Of a DNA stretch of 64,000 nucleotides, positions 1-9,097 are shown one piece after another. The notes under the pieces are model-generated. The model had not been told where the DNA came from and ran no database searches. It saw only the letters and a list, made by a program, of their open reading frames with translations. Origin of the DNA: Pirellulales bacterium (GTDB lineage: Bacteria > Planctomycetota > Planctomycetia > Pirellulales > JAEUIK01); contig JAIBBZ010000019.1 in the NCBI GenBank assembly GCA_019694435.1, positions 1 through 64,000 on the forward strand. The letters run 5' to 3'. The translations under genes and the position numbers were made by a program. Position 1 is the stretch's first letter. Every line of letters starts with the position of its first letter.

Positions 1-24
1 GTGGAGAGGGGCCAAAACCCCGGC

Positions 25-60
25 GGCCCGGCGAACCGCACGAGCGCGGTTCGCCGGGCC
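25..60 (-). terminator. Rho-independent terminator of the chemoreceptor gene
   Basis: A perfect 15-bp inverted repeat (arms 25-39 and 46-60, 6-nt loop) lies just downstream of the stop codon of the minus-strand receptor gene. On the minus strand it is followed by GGGGTTTTGG, a short T run. The strength and perfection of the stem make termination likely. Confidence 0.75.
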
Positions 61-82
61 AGGGTTGGCCGCGGGCGTGGGT

Positions 83-1831
83 CTACTCGGTCTTGAAGCG
101 GCTGACCATGTCGCGAAGGCCGGCGGCCTGGGCCCCGAGTTCTTCGCTGCTGGACGCCATCTCCTCGCTGCCGGCGGCGGATTGCTCCGTCACCTGGGCG
201 ATGTTCTGGATGGCGCAGGCCACTTCCTTGGCGTTGCGGGCCTGTTCGACGGTCGAGGTCGCGATCTCCGAGATCTTCTTGGCCGTCGATTCGACGCCCT
301 GGATGATCTTCTGCAGCGCGGCACCGGTCTGCGTGCTCAGCGTGGAGCCTTCCTCGACGCGGCGGGTCGATTCCTTGATCAGCGACGAGATTTGCTTGGT
401 CGCCTCGCTGGCCCGTTCCGCCAGCTTGCGAACTTCGTCGGCCACGACGGCAAAGCCCAGGCCGTGCTCGCCGGCGCGGGCCGCTTCGATGGCGGCGTTC
501 AAGGCCAGCAGGTTCGTCTGGCTGGCGATCTCCGAGATCACCTGAATGATCTCGCTGATCTGCTCCGAGCTGTTCTTGATCAGGCCCATGGCCTCGATCG
601 ACTTCTGCACGGCGGTGCCGCCTTCCTCGGCCAGGCGGTTCGTGTCGCGGGCGACGGTGTCGGCCTCGACGGCGTTGTTCTTGACATTGTCGATCGAGCG
701 GCTGAGCTCTTCGATCGAGGCAGTCATTTCCTCGACGGCCGAGCTCTGCGTCTGGGCGCCTTGCGCCAGCGACTGCGAGCTCTCCGCGATGACGCGGGCG
801 CCTTCGGTGAACTGGGCAGCGCTCTCGATGATCTGACGGATCATCTGCTGCAAGCTGGTCAAGGTCGTGCCCAACGCACCGGCCAGTTGGCCGACGGCGT
901 CGTCGCTGTGGATGGTGATCGGCCGGGTCAGGTCACCATCGGCAGCCGCGTTCACCACGACCAGCAGCGCGTCGATCTTGTCGCTCAGGTCTTGCTTGGC
1001 CCGACGCTCGCGCTCCTGGGCTTCGGCAATCTCGCGACGTTGCCGGACGGCATTGGTGATGTCGCTGGCGTACTTGACGACCTTGTACGGCTTGCCCTGC
1101 TCGTCAAGCAGCGAGCTGTAGCGGGCCTCGATCCAGATTTCTTTGCCGCCCTTGCCGAAGCGTTGGAACTCGCCTTGCTGCGACTCGCCGTCACGGAGGC
1201 GTTCCCAGAAGCGGCGGTAGTCCGACGACTTCGAGTATTCGAGATCGACGAACATGCTGTGATGCTTGCCGCGAATCTCGGGCAGCGAATAGCCCATCGC
1301 CGAAAGGAAGTTCTGGTTGGCGTTGACGATCGTGCCATCGAGCTCGAATTCGATCACCGCTTGAGCGGCGCTGATGGCCTCGATTTGGTTGGCAAAGTCG
1401 CGGTTCTTCGCCTGCATGGCGAGCTTCTCGGTCACGACTTCCCAGGTGACCATGGGACCGAGATAGTTGCCGGCTTCGTCGTAGACCGCGCTGACCAGCA
1501 GGTCGAGCTTCTCGGAGGCGAGCGAAATCACGGCACGGTGCGGCAGGTTCCGCGGGTTGGCAAGCAACCGGCGTTGGGCGCTGGGGTCTTTGTGGAACAA
1601 GTCGATCGACTTGCCCACCACTTGGTCGGCCTTGCACGGCAGCAAGTGTTCGATCTGGCGCAGCGTCCGGATGCTCGCCGGGTTGGCATAGGTGACGACC
1701 AAGTCGGTGTTGGCCATCATGATGTTGATCGGTGAGTTCTCGCTCAACGCCCGACTGATCGTCAGCTCGCGCTGGATCTGCTCGATGTCGGCGACATTCG
1801 AAACCGGTGTGGCAGTGTCAGCCATGGTCAT
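83..1831 (-). CDS. Cytosolic methyl-accepting chemotaxis protein with two PAS domains
   Basis: This is a 582-residue chemoreceptor that should form CheA/CheW signalling arrays. No hydrophobic membrane span is visible, so it is probably a soluble, cytoplasmic receptor. Two PAS-type sensor domains lie at about residues 35-135 and 155-262 (the second resembles Aer-type PAS, with [20 protein letters not shown]). A charged helical linker and a HAMP-like segment (about 285-345) follow, then the antiparallel signalling domain. The conserved hairpin tip is at about 428-470 ([20 protein letters not shown]). The ATG at 1831 is preceded by GGAG with 5-nt spacing. cheW lies 70 bp upstream on the same strand and a strong terminator follows. 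The ligand is unknown; PAS domains suggest redox, haem/flavin or small-molecule sensing. Confidence 0.95.
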   Translation of the reverse strand: MTMADTATPVSNVADIEQIQRELTISRALSENSPINIMMANTDLVVTYANPASIRTLRQIEHLLPCKADQVVGKSIDLFHKDPSAQRRLLANPRNLPHRAVISLASEKLDLLVSAVYDEAGNYLGPMVTWEVVTEKLAMQAKNRDFANQIEAISAAQAVIEFELDGTIVNANQNFLSAMGYSLPEIRGKHHSMFVDLEYSKSSDYRRFWERLRDGESQQGEFQRFGKGGKEIWIEARYSSLLDEQGKPYKVVKYASDITNAVRQRREIAEAQERERRAKQDLSDKIDALLVVVNAAADGDLTRPITIHSDDAVGQLAGALGTTLTSLQQMIRQIIESAAQFTEGARVIAESSQSLAQGAQTQSSAVEEMTASIEELSRSIDNVKNNAVEADTVARDTNRLAEEGGTAVQKSIEAMGLIKNSSEQISEIIQVISEIASQTNLLALNAAIEAARAGEHGLGFAVVADEVRKLAERASEATKQISSLIKESTRRVEEGSTLSTQTGAALQKIIQGVESTAKKISEIATSTVEQARNAKEVACAIQNIAQVTEQSAAGSEEMASSSEELGAQAAGLRDMVSRFKTE

Positions 1832-1901
1832 TCAATCTCCGCAGGAAGGAAGGTGGAAGGCAGGGTAATGAGGTGGGGGTGGTTCACGCAGATGGGAGGG
1901 T

Positions 1902-2411
1902 TCAGTTCGCAACCGCTTCCAAGGCGGCGTTTTCTTGGCCGCCGAGGATCTGGTCGATGTCGAGCATGATCAGCAGGCGGCTTTCGAGCTTGACCAGGCC
2001 CGTGAGGTATTCACGGCCCAGGCCGGCCACGGTCGGTGGCGGCGGGGCAATCTGGTCTTTCGAGATGCGCAGCACCTCGCTCACGGCGTCGACGATGATC
2101 CCGATCGTCTTGCCGGCCACGTTGACGACCATGATCCGGGTCTCGTCCGTATTGGCCTCCGTACTCAGGCCAAAACGCAGCCGCAGGTCGACGATCGGAA
2201 TGACCGTGCTGCGGAGATTGATCAGGCCCTTGATGAACGGCGGCGTTTGGGGAACGCGCGTGATTTCGCCCATCAGGATGATTTCCTGAACCTTGGTGAT
2301 CTCGACGCCATACTCCTCCTGGCCGAGACGGAAACTGACCAGCTGCATGCTGCCCATGGCTTCGACGCCGTGGCGTTCGAGCGTAGGCGACTCCGCGGTA
2401 ACGGTGCTCAA
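1902..2411 (-). CDS. cheW: Chemotaxis coupling protein CheW
   Basis: This 169-residue CheW-family adaptor couples chemoreceptors to the histidine kinase CheA. Family signatures include VSFRLGQEEYGVEI near the N-terminus, GLINLRSTVIPIVDLRLRFG in the middle, and GIIVDAVSEVLRI toward the end. The start codon is TTG at 2411: AGGAG sits 8 nt upstream, better placed than for the internal ATG codons. The gene precedes the chemoreceptor in the same direction and probably forms an operon with it. No cheA, cheB or cheR lies in the window, so the rest of the pathway is beyond the left edge or elsewhere. Confidence 0.95.
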   Translation of the reverse strand: MSTVTAESPTLERHGVEAMGSMQLVSFRLGQEEYGVEITKVQEIILMGEITRVPQTPPFIKGLINLRSTVIPIVDLRLRFGLSTEANTDETRIMVVNVAGKTIGIIVDAVSEVLRISKDQIAPPPPTVAGLGREYLTGLVKLESRLLIMLDIDQILGGQENAALEAVAN

Positions 2412-3038
2412 GGGTTAGACTCCTGGCGAATCGAGATTAAGGCGTGAGTTTGGGCGACCAGCGAGCAACATGGCCGCGCGGGATCCGGGTCGAGAGCCTC
2501 TTCCGCGTTGCGCAACAAGCTCTCCCTTGGTGATCTAGCTCGCGGTACGGCGCTGCGCGGTAAAGCTCACAGTTTTTCTTCCTGGCACTCATTCCGTGCT
2601 CACGGTGCACACCGGCACGGCGAGCAACGGTGCCTACATCACCAAGGATTCGGGCAGCCCGGTCCGCACAGTTCAGCGGGTTTACGCCTTTTTCGAAAAC
2701 CGCATAATTTGCCCGCGCGTTAACATCCGCGCGATCGGCGCCCTCGCGCGCCAACATCGTCCACGGTAGCGGTCCTGAGGAAGAAACCGCCGCCAAGGGC
2801 GCTTTCCCGCGTGCGGCTTGGTGCCTGTGCGCCCGATTCGCTCATCTTTTCGAGGAAGTTCCCGGACGAGCGCCCGGCGTCTTTGACTCCCAGCCACCGG
2901 CGTCTTTGACTCCCAGCCAGTGGAACCTAGGTTTGCGTGCCGATCGGCGAAGGTCGGTACGCTCGGGCGGCGACGCACACGTCGCTTCGCCCGGAGTGGT
3001 AACCGTTTCCCCGCTGTGAATTCCGGGAAGTATCCGTC
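2412..3038. other. Intergenic region between divergent cheW and cheY
   Basis: About 630 bp separate the divergently transcribed cheW and cheY. Possible reading frames here have no recognisable family features. The only clear structure is a 23-bp tandem duplication at 2875-2920. Promoters for both genes must lie here, but I could not identify convincing -35/-10 pairs. Confidence 0.5.
2875..2920. repeat. 23-bp tandem duplication upstream of cheY
   Basis: Two adjacent 23-bp copies (2875-2897 and 2898-2920) begin CGGCGTCTTTGACTCCCAGC and differ only at the last base. They lie about 120 bp before the cheY start codon. The repeat could be a duplicated protein-binding site or a replication-slippage product; the sequence does not decide. 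Confidence 0.8.
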
Positions 3039-3401
3039 ATGAGCCTGCGAGTGCTGGTTGCCGACGACTCGAGCACAATGCGCAAGATCATTATCCGTTC
3101 GTTGCTGGCGGTAGGCGCCAGTGACACGACCGAGGCAGCCGACGGCGCCGAGGCGATCAATCTGTTCAAGCCAGGCTCTTTCGACCTGGTGCTGACCGAC
3201 TGGAACATGCCGGCCAAGAACGGCCTCGAAGTGGTCCAGGCGATTCGCGCTCAGGACGCCAGCGTGCCGATCATCATGGTCACGACCGAAGCCGAAAAGC
3301 AGCGCGTGCTGCAGGCCATCGAGGCCGGCGTGTCGGACTATCTGGTCAAGCCGTTCACGGCCGAAACGCTCCGCGAGAAGCTCGAGAAGCACGGTTGCTA
3401 G
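3039..3401 (+). CDS. cheY: CheY-type response regulator receiver protein
   Basis: This single-domain receiver protein of 120 residues has no output domain, as expected of CheY. The acidic pocket (D9, D10), phospho-acceptor Asp54 (in LTDWNMP), switch Thr82/Thr83 and Lys104 (in LVKPF) are all present. Tyr101 stands next to the lysine-loop region. GGGAAG lies about 8 nt upstream of the ATG. The gene is divergent from cheW and the chemoreceptor, and a strong terminator follows. It probably carries the phosphoryl signal from CheA to the motor or another target. Confidence 0.95.
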   Translation: MSLRVLVADDSSTMRKIIIRSLLAVGASDTTEAADGAEAINLFKPGSFDLVLTDWNMPAKNGLEVVQAIRAQDASVPIIMVTTEAEKQRVLQAIEAGVSDYLVKPFTAETLREKLEKHGC

Positions 3402-3432
3402 TTTTCCAGCAACCGGCTCGCCGCGGTCGATT

Positions 3433-4683
3433 TCAATTCACACGCCCGGGCGCCGACGAAGAGTCGGCGTCCGGGCTTTTTTGCGCTGGTTGCAGCGTGA
3501 TTTCTGCGCCGGCACGCTTGAACTCGAGGCCCCGCGGGCGGCAGACGGCCTCGAGGAGTTGTTCGTCGTCGGCCTCGCTCACATCGACGGTGATCGGGTC
3601 GGTAAGTTTGATGCCGGCACGATCCAGTGCAGCGGCGTCGTAAACGAACTTCCAGCCGAGGCGAGTTTGCAGCTCTTCGAGCACGCGGCCCAACGGCATG
3701 GAGCGGACGACAAACCGATGCCGCACCGCGGCCGCCTCGTGCCGAGCGGTCCGCCGCGGCGGTGCCGAGGTCCCCGCGAGTCTTTCCAGTTCTTCGAGCA
3801 AGGCGCGGACGACGACCGTGTCGCCGTCGCGCCGCGCCGTCGCCGAAGGCGTGTCGCTGAGCCATCGCTCGAGGCGCTCGGCGCTGAGCTGCTGTGCTCG
3901 GAAGGTACGCTCCACGGCAACCTCGGCAGGCCACGGCGCGAGCTGCAGACCGTCATTCCCTGCGGCTCGAACCAACCGCAGGTCGAACTCGGCAGCGACG
4001 AGCGTCACGCGGTCGGCCAGCGTCAGGGGCGGTGCGCGAAAAGCCGGCCACAAGTCGAGCGGCAGTTGTTCGAGACCGGTCAGCCGGGCTTGGGCCGCAA
4101 CCGCCCATTGCTCGATCAACGGGCGCGGCTCGGCGAGTTCTGACCAGGAAAACTCGGCCCGCTGCTGCCAGGCGCGGCGCGGCGCCTCGGCAAGCTGGCG
4201 GACCTCTTCGGCATTCATGGCTGCAATCGTCCGCAGCCGGGTGGCGGTCGCCACGGGACCTAGATAGAGCACGTCGGCCAGCCGCGCCACCGCGGCGCCG
4301 CGGTCTTGAGCGACGCTGCGCAGCACGGCTTCCAGCGACTGGTCCGCGGCCGTGTAGCGGACCAACTGGTCTGGATCGATGCGTCGATCGAGCAAGATGG
4401 CGACGTGATACGCCGTGGAAATGCCGGCCAGCGCCTGGCGGAGCGGCACGTCGGACCACTTGACGCTGACGGTCCCTTGCAGCCGCCGGCCAAGGGCGGT
4501 GCCCGTGAGCAGCGGTGCGGGCGTGTCGGCGGCGATCTCCCCGGCGGCCCCGGTCAGCACCAGCAGCAGCACGGCTACGCCGGGCGTCCAGGCCCTGCGT
4601 CGGCACGATCGATGCGGCAAATCCGTTGCAGTCGGCACGCGTATTGTCCGGTCAGCGAACCAATTCGTCGCCACAAGCGGCAC
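3433..4683 (-). CDS. Exported protein with STN (secretin/TonB N-terminal)-like domains
   Basis: This is a protein of up to 416 residues. A basic, hydrophobic N-terminal stretch (about residues 29-52, VAVLLLVLTGAAGEIAA) looks like a signal peptide. Two regions resemble the short STN fold: about residues 75-125 (WSDVPLRQALAGISTAYHVA then a YTAADQSLEAVL stretch) and again near the C-terminus (SMPLGRVLEELQTRLGW, then a DVSEADDEQLLEAV stretch). STN domains occur in secretins, TonB receptors and planctomycete-specific exported proteins. No secretin barrel is present. The listed start is GTG at 4683; an internal GTG at 4638 is equally plausible and would leave room for promoters facing the divergent gene. 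The exact role is unknown. Confidence 0.7.
   Translation of the reverse strand: MPLVATNWFADRTIRVPTATDLPHRSCRRRAWTPGVAVLLLVLTGAAGEIAADTPAPLLTGTALGRRLQGTVSVKWSDVPLRQALAGISTAYHVAILLDRRIDPDQLVRYTAADQSLEAVLRSVAQDRGAAVARLADVLYLGPVATATRLRTIAAMNAEEVRQLAEAPRRAWQQRAEFSWSELAEPRPLIEQWAVAAQARLTGLEQLPLDLWPAFRAPPLTLADRVTLVAAEFDLRLVRAAGNDGLQLAPWPAEVAVERTFRAQQLSAERLERWLSDTPSATARRDGDTVVVRALLEELERLAGTSAPPRRTARHEAAAVRHRFVVRSMPLGRVLEELQTRLGWKFVYDAAALDRAGIKLTDPITVDVSEADDEQLLEAVCRPRGLEFKRAGAEITLQPAQKSPDADSSSAPGRVN
3444..3482 (+). terminator. Rho-independent terminator of cheY, inside the opposing coding sequence
   Basis: A 14-bp stem (3444-3457 with 3463-3476, one G-U pair, 5-nt loop) is followed directly by TTTTTT (3477-3482). 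It begins 43 bp after the cheY stop. The same bases encode the last residues of the convergent STN-like gene (stop at 3433), so this DNA has both roles. Confidence 0.9.
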
Positions 4684-4758
4684 CGGTGATTACACTCGGG
4701 ATTGGCCCGCGGCGGCAAGGCCCTGACGCTTTTGGCCCCCCAGCATCGGCGTACCCTA

Positions 4759-5418
4759 GTGAACGACCTGGACCGACAACCGACGCTCGTCCCGCTTTAC
4801 GAGCGGTATCTCGACGACCTGCGCACGGCCGATTTCATCGAGGCCGTCTCGGCGCGCTACCGGCTGGGCACTCTGGCCCGCCTGACCGAACACCCGCTGC
4901 GCCAGGTGCGCCGTGCGGCGGTGTTGGCCATCGGGTTCCTGGGCAATTACGAGCAGAACGGCATTGTCGGCCGGCGGCTGAACGACGCCGACCGCACGGT
5001 CCGGACCATCGCCGAGAACACGATTCGCCAGCTTTGGCTGCGCGACGGTGAGCCGCAGCACCAGGCCGAGTTGGCGGCGATTGCCCGGCTCAATCATGAC
5101 GGGCACTCCGCGAAAGCCATCGAACGAGCGACCGCCCTGCTCCGGCACGCCCCCTGGCTGGCCGAAGCCTGGAACCAAAGGGCCATCGCACATAGCCAGC
5201 AAGAGCGATGGACCGCGGCGATCGCCGATTGCCACCAGGCGTTGGAGATTAACCCCTATCATTTTGCCGCGGCGGCGGGGATGGGGCAGTGCTACCTGAA
5301 GCTCGAACGCTATGCCCGCGCCCTCGAGTGCATGCAGCGGGCCCTCAAGCTGAACCCCGACCTGATGACCGTTCGGGCCTGCGTGCAGTATTTGCAGCGG
5401 GTCTTGAAGGCCGACTGA
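4759..5418 (+). CDS. HEAT-repeat and TPR protein
   Basis: This 219-residue protein probably scaffolds protein-protein contacts. The N-terminal half has HEAT-like helices (HPLRQVRRAAVLAIGFLGNY, then LNDADRTVRTIAENTIRQLW). The C-terminal half has about three TPR units (AIERATALLRHAPWLAEAWN, AIADCHQALEINPYHFAAAA, ALECMQRALKLNPDLM). No signal peptide or membrane span is visible. I prefer the GTG at 4759 over an in-frame TTG at 4702, because the TTG start leaves almost no space for the divergent gene; TACACT at 4691-4696 could serve as a -10 box. Function is unknown. Confidence 0.8.
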   Translation: MNDLDRQPTLVPLYERYLDDLRTADFIEAVSARYRLGTLARLTEHPLRQVRRAAVLAIGFLGNYEQNGIVGRRLNDADRTVRTIAENTIRQLWLRDGEPQHQAELAAIARLNHDGHSAKAIERATALLRHAPWLAEAWNQRAIAHSQQERWTAAIADCHQALEINPYHFAAAAGMGQCYLKLERYARALECMQRALKLNPDLMTVRACVQYLQRVLKAD

Positions 5419-5793
5419 CGACGAGCGGACCGCGACATTGCCCCGCAGATTGACGGCCGTGATTCGTGAGACTAGGATCGGCCCTCGACCTGTCACAATG
5501 CGTAGTTCGCGTTGGTGGCACCTTTTCTGCGAGGGACGCTCGTGAGCCGTAGGCTCGGGGAATTGACCTGCCGCATCGCGCAACCGGTTTGAGCGCGACA
5601 TTGCAAGTCAGGCGTCGCGCCCTCGCGACGACGCCCTGTCTCTAGCTCCCCGATCTTTTTCCGGTCGTTGCGCTCGCTGCGCATCGCGATCGTTCCCGTA
5701 ACCCTCCGCGCACGGCTTGGTGCGCTTACCGCACAAATTCGGGCTTCACGGTGGCAGGGGTGCCGGCTGAAGCCAGAGAACTAGGGTCCCATC
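5419..5793. other. Intergenic region before the haloperoxidase-like gene
   Basis: This 375-bp stretch has no coding signature on either strand. A few short inverted repeats occur (for example GAGCCGTAGGCTC near 5543), but none has the form of a terminator with a T run. I see nothing else to support. Confidence 0.4.
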
Positions 5794-7161
5794 ATGTCGC
5801 ATCGTGTCCTGACCTGTCTGGCTGGGCTTGTGCTTTGTCTACCCAGCCAGGTGTTCGCCGCCGACGTAGTTACCGCGTGGAATGCCTTGCTCGCCCAAGG
5901 GATTCGCAACGATACGACGATGGTCAATCCCGGTTGGTCTTCGCGGGCGCTGGCCTTGATGAACGGCGCGATGTACGACTCACTGATGGCGATCGAACGC
6001 ACGCACGTCCCGTTTCTCGTGGATACGAGCGCGGGCGATCCTTCTTCGGTGCACGCCGCGCTGGCGACTGCCGCGCACGACATTGCACTGGCCGTTTATC
6101 CCGGGCAGCAAGCCCTGTTTGACAACGCTTACAACGCGCAGATGGCAGCGATCGCCGCGTCGCCGAAAAAGGTGAATGGCATCGCGCTGGGACAATTCAT
6201 CGCCAACGAGTATCTGGCCGCGCGCGCGATGGACGGGTCGGACGTGATGGCCGCCTACGGCCAGAACCCGGATCCAGGTCATTGGCGCCCGGATCCGTTG
6301 CACTCAGACCAGCAGGCATGGGGGCCGGGCTGGGGCGCGGTCGATCCGTTCACCTATGCGACGCACAACGATTTTCCCGCGGTCCCAGTCGTGCCCGACA
6401 TGACCAGCGCCGAGTACACGGCGTCGTTCGACGAGGTGAAATCGCTCGGCGAAAAGAACAGCATGACCCGGACGGCCGATCAGACCGAAATCGGCATCTT
6501 TTGGGGCTACGACCGCCAGGGGATGGGACCGCCGCCGGTGCTGTATACGCGGAACCTGCTGGAGATCTCTGAGCAGCAGGGGAACTCGCTGCAGGAGAAC
6601 GCCCTGCTGTTCGCGCAGGGGGCAGTTGCCATGGCCGACGCGGCCATCGCTGCCTGGGACGTCAAGTACCGCGACGATTTCTGGCGCCCGATCAGCGGCA
6701 TTCGCGAAGCCGACACCGATGGCAACCCGCTGACGGTGGCCGACGAGTCTTGGGAGCCGTTGGGCGCGCCGTCGAGCGATCCGTTCACGCCCCCCTTCCC
6801 TGCCTATGTCTCCGGGCATGCAACCTTCGGGGGCGCACTGTACTCAGTCCTGGAGAGTTTCTACGGCACAGATAACGTTTCTTTCGACCTGACTTCGCAG
6901 GAGTTGCCCGGCGTCACGCGGCACTTCACCAGCTTCAGCCAGGCCGAACTCGAGAACGCCGAAAGCCGCATCTTCCTGGGCATTCACTGGCGCTTCGATG
7001 CCGTCGAAGGGATCAATTTGGGAAACAACGTTGCCGCGCACGTGACCGGCACCTACTTCCAGCCCGTTCCCGAGCCGAGCAGTTTCGTGCTGGCGCTGGC
7101 GGCGATCGCGCTGGGCGGATGCCATTGGGCAGCACGGCGCCGGACCGGCAAGCGGAGCTGA
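5794..7161 (+). CDS. PEP-CTERM vanadium-dependent haloperoxidase-like enzyme (PAP2 fold)
   Basis: This 455-residue exported protein has a signal peptide (about 1-22, ending VFAAD). Its C-terminal sorting signal has PEP followed by a hydrophobic helix and RRR. The vanadate/phosphate-binding residues of the vanadium haloperoxidase/PAP2 superfamily are all visible: Lys291 and Arg298 (KYRDDFWRP), Ser340-Gly341-His342 (YVSGHATF), and Arg392 with His398 (SRIFLGIHW). K-to-R spacing of 7 and R-to-H spacing of 6 match the fungal chloroperoxidase pattern. Family members oxidise halides with peroxide or act as acid phosphatases; sequence alone does not separate these. The PEP-CTERM tail implies exosortase-dependent surface anchoring or release. 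No exosortase gene is in the window. Confidence 0.85.
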   Translation: MSHRVLTCLAGLVLCLPSQVFAADVVTAWNALLAQGIRNDTTMVNPGWSSRALALMNGAMYDSLMAIERTHVPFLVDTSAGDPSSVHAALATAAHDIALAVYPGQQALFDNAYNAQMAAIAASPKKVNGIALGQFIANEYLAARAMDGSDVMAAYGQNPDPGHWRPDPLHSDQQAWGPGWGAVDPFTYATHNDFPAVPVVPDMTSAEYTASFDEVKSLGEKNSMTRTADQTEIGIFWGYDRQGMGPPPVLYTRNLLEISEQQGNSLQENALLFAQGAVAMADAAIAAWDVKYRDDFWRPISGIREADTDGNPLTVADESWEPLGAPSSDPFTPPFPAYVSGHATFGGALYSVLESFYGTDNVSFDLTSQELPGVTRHFTSFSQAELENAESRIFLGIHWRFDAVEGINLGNNVAAHVTGTYFQPVPEPSSFVLALAAIALGGCHWAARRRTGKRS

Positions 7162-7204
7162 GCCGATTGCCGTGCTGGCCTACTAGCGACACTCGATCGC
7201 GCGA

Positions 7205-7217
7205 TATATTGACCGCG
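7205..7217 (+). promoter_or_regulatory. Candidate -10 element giving a leaderless glpD transcript
   Basis: TATATT at 7205-7210 places the expected transcription start (seven bases after the hexamer) at 7217, the first base of the glpD GTG. No Shine-Dalgarno sequence precedes that GTG. No good -35 hexamer is visible at 16-18 bp spacing, so the call rests on the -10 match and its position. Confidence 0.4.
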
Positions 7218-8989
7218 TGACTACCGCGTCGTCGCCTGTGTTGATCCTCGGTGCCGGCATCAATGGGGCCGCCCTGGCCCGCGAGTTGGTGCTGAATCAG
7301 ATACCGGTCTGCCTGGTCGACACGGCGGATATCGGCTTTGGGGCGACCGCCTACTCGTCGCGACTGATCCACGGCGGCTTGCGCTACCTGGAGCACGGCG
7401 AGTTCGACCTGGTGCGCGAATCACTCGCCGAGCGCAACCGCCTGGTGGCGCTCGCCCCGCACCTGGTCCGGCCGCTACGGCTGTATATTCCCGTCGCGGG
7501 GCGCTGGGGTGGGCTCTTCGATTCGGCGCGGCGCTTCCTGGGCTTCGAACGCCCCGCGCGCAAGGCCAATGTGCAGCAGCAGCGCGGGCTGTGGCTCGTG
7601 CGCCTGGGCTTGGGCTTTTACGACGCCTATGCCGGCACGCATGCCTTGGAGCGTTATCGCGTCTATCGCGTGGAACAGGCCGCGGCGTCTCCGATTCCGC
7701 GCGTGGATGCGCAGCGTTTTCACTGGCTATGCGCATATTCCGACGCGCAGGTGCAGTTTCCCGAGCGCTTTACGCTGGCCTTGTTGGCCGATGCACAGCG
7801 GCTCGCCAAGGCCGGCGGGGTGCCGTTCGAGGTGCATACCTATCGTCGTGCCGAACTGCACGGAGACGAGGTTCGCCTTGCGCCGGTGGCCGGATTGTAC
7901 CGCCGGGAAGCATCGCCCAGCGTGACGCTGCGGCCGGCGGCCATCGTCAACGCGACAGGCGCGTGGGTCGACTTCACGCTCAGCGAGCTGCGGATCACAC
8001 AACGCAAGTTCATGGGGGGCACCAAGGGGAGCCATTTTCTCACCTATCACCCCGGGTTACGCGCGGCCTTGGGAGACGGAGCCATCTATGCCGAGGCTCC
8101 CGACGGCCGGCCCGTGTTCATCATGCCCTTCGACGACGGTACCCTGGTCGGCACCACCGATTTGCCCTACAGCGATCGGCCGGAGACGGCCGTGGCGTCG
8201 CCCGACGAGCTGCAATACCTGGTCGAGACGGTCAACGCGATTATCGCCGGCGTGCGACTGACCTTGGACGACATCGTCCTTCACTACAGCGGCATCCGCC
8301 CGCTGCCCGCTACCGGCGCGGGCGTACCCGCGGCCATCACGCGCAGGCACTGGATGGAGGAACATGCGGACGCCGCGGTACCGTGTTATTCGATCATCGG
8401 CGGAAAGTTGACCACGTGCCGGTCCTTGGCCGAGTCGGCCACCGCCATGCTGTTGGCGCGGTTAGGACGGCCGCGCATGCAAACGTCTCAAGACCGCCCG
8501 CTACCGGGCGCCGAGGATTATCCGGCCAGCCCCGACGCTTTGGTCGCAGAGCAACAGGTGCTCGCCTCGAGCCATGGGCTCAGGCCGGCGCAGGTCGCCG
8601 CGATGTGGCGGCTGTGCGGCACTCAGGTGCGCGAGATCCTCGCCGCAGAGGGCACCTGCGGTGGTGAGTCGCTCGTCGGTACCGAGTTGCCGGTGGAGTT
8701 TTGCCGCTGGTCGATGCTCGAGGAATGGACAGTCACGCTGGCCGACCTGGTCGAGCGCCGGTTGATGCTGCTCTACGAGCCGGGGCTCAGCGAGGCCACG
8801 CTGCGGCAATTGGGCCAGATCATGGTCGCCGCCGGCCGCGCCTCGCCCGACGAGCTCGAGCGACAACTCGGCGAAACGCGCGCACGCCTGGCTCAGCATT
8901 TTGGCCGCACCGTCCCGACCGATCCCTTGCCGCGGGGCAACGGACGCCCTGCGCCAACGCCGGGGCCCCGTGCTGCCGCCGGCAGTTGA
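7217..8989 (+). CDS. glpD: Aerobic glycerol-3-phosphate dehydrogenase
   Basis: This 590-residue FAD enzyme oxidises sn-glycerol 3-phosphate to dihydroxyacetone phosphate and passes electrons to quinone at the inner membrane. The N-terminal dinucleotide-binding motif (LILGAGINGAALARELVL) and GlpD-family signature (SSRLIHGGLRYLEHGEFDLV) are clear. FMPFDDGTLVGTTDLPY and HYSGIRPLPATG are further family motifs. It is longer than typical GlpD (about 500-560 residues) because of a C-terminal extension ending in a proline-rich tail. The start is GTG with no Shine-Dalgarno and a -10-like box directly before it. glpF and glpK follow on the same strand, giving the full pathway from glycerol import to triose phosphate. 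Confidence 0.93.
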   Translation: MTTASSPVLILGAGINGAALARELVLNQIPVCLVDTADIGFGATAYSSRLIHGGLRYLEHGEFDLVRESLAERNRLVALAPHLVRPLRLYIPVAGRWGGLFDSARRFLGFERPARKANVQQQRGLWLVRLGLGFYDAYAGTHALERYRVYRVEQAAASPIPRVDAQRFHWLCAYSDAQVQFPERFTLALLADAQRLAKAGGVPFEVHTYRRAELHGDEVRLAPVAGLYRREASPSVTLRPAAIVNATGAWVDFTLSELRITQRKFMGGTKGSHFLTYHPGLRAALGDGAIYAEAPDGRPVFIMPFDDGTLVGTTDLPYSDRPETAVASPDELQYLVETVNAIIAGVRLTLDDIVLHYSGIRPLPATGAGVPAAITRRHWMEEHADAAVPCYSIIGGKLTTCRSLAESATAMLLARLGRPRMQTSQDRPLPGAEDYPASPDALVAEQQVLASSHGLRPAQVAAMWRLCGTQVREILAAEGTCGGESLVGTELPVEFCRWSMLEEWTVTLADLVERRLMLLYEPGLSEATLRQLGQIMVAAGRASPDELERQLGETRARLAQHFGRTVPTDPLPRGNGRPAPTPGPRAAAGS

Positions 8990-9097
8990 ATTGCCCGCGC
9001 TGCGCGGTGAGAATCGTCGGTCCCTCGGGGGCGGGCATTCTGGCGCTGGGGCCAGGCGCCCGCGAGTGTTAGGGGGTTCAACGCGAAAGGCGGCAAG

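Noticed and set aside
65-1735. Open frame of 556 codons on the plus strand
   Set aside because: It is antisense to the chemoreceptor gene; its Leu/Asp/Arg repeats mirror the receptor's coiled-coil codons.
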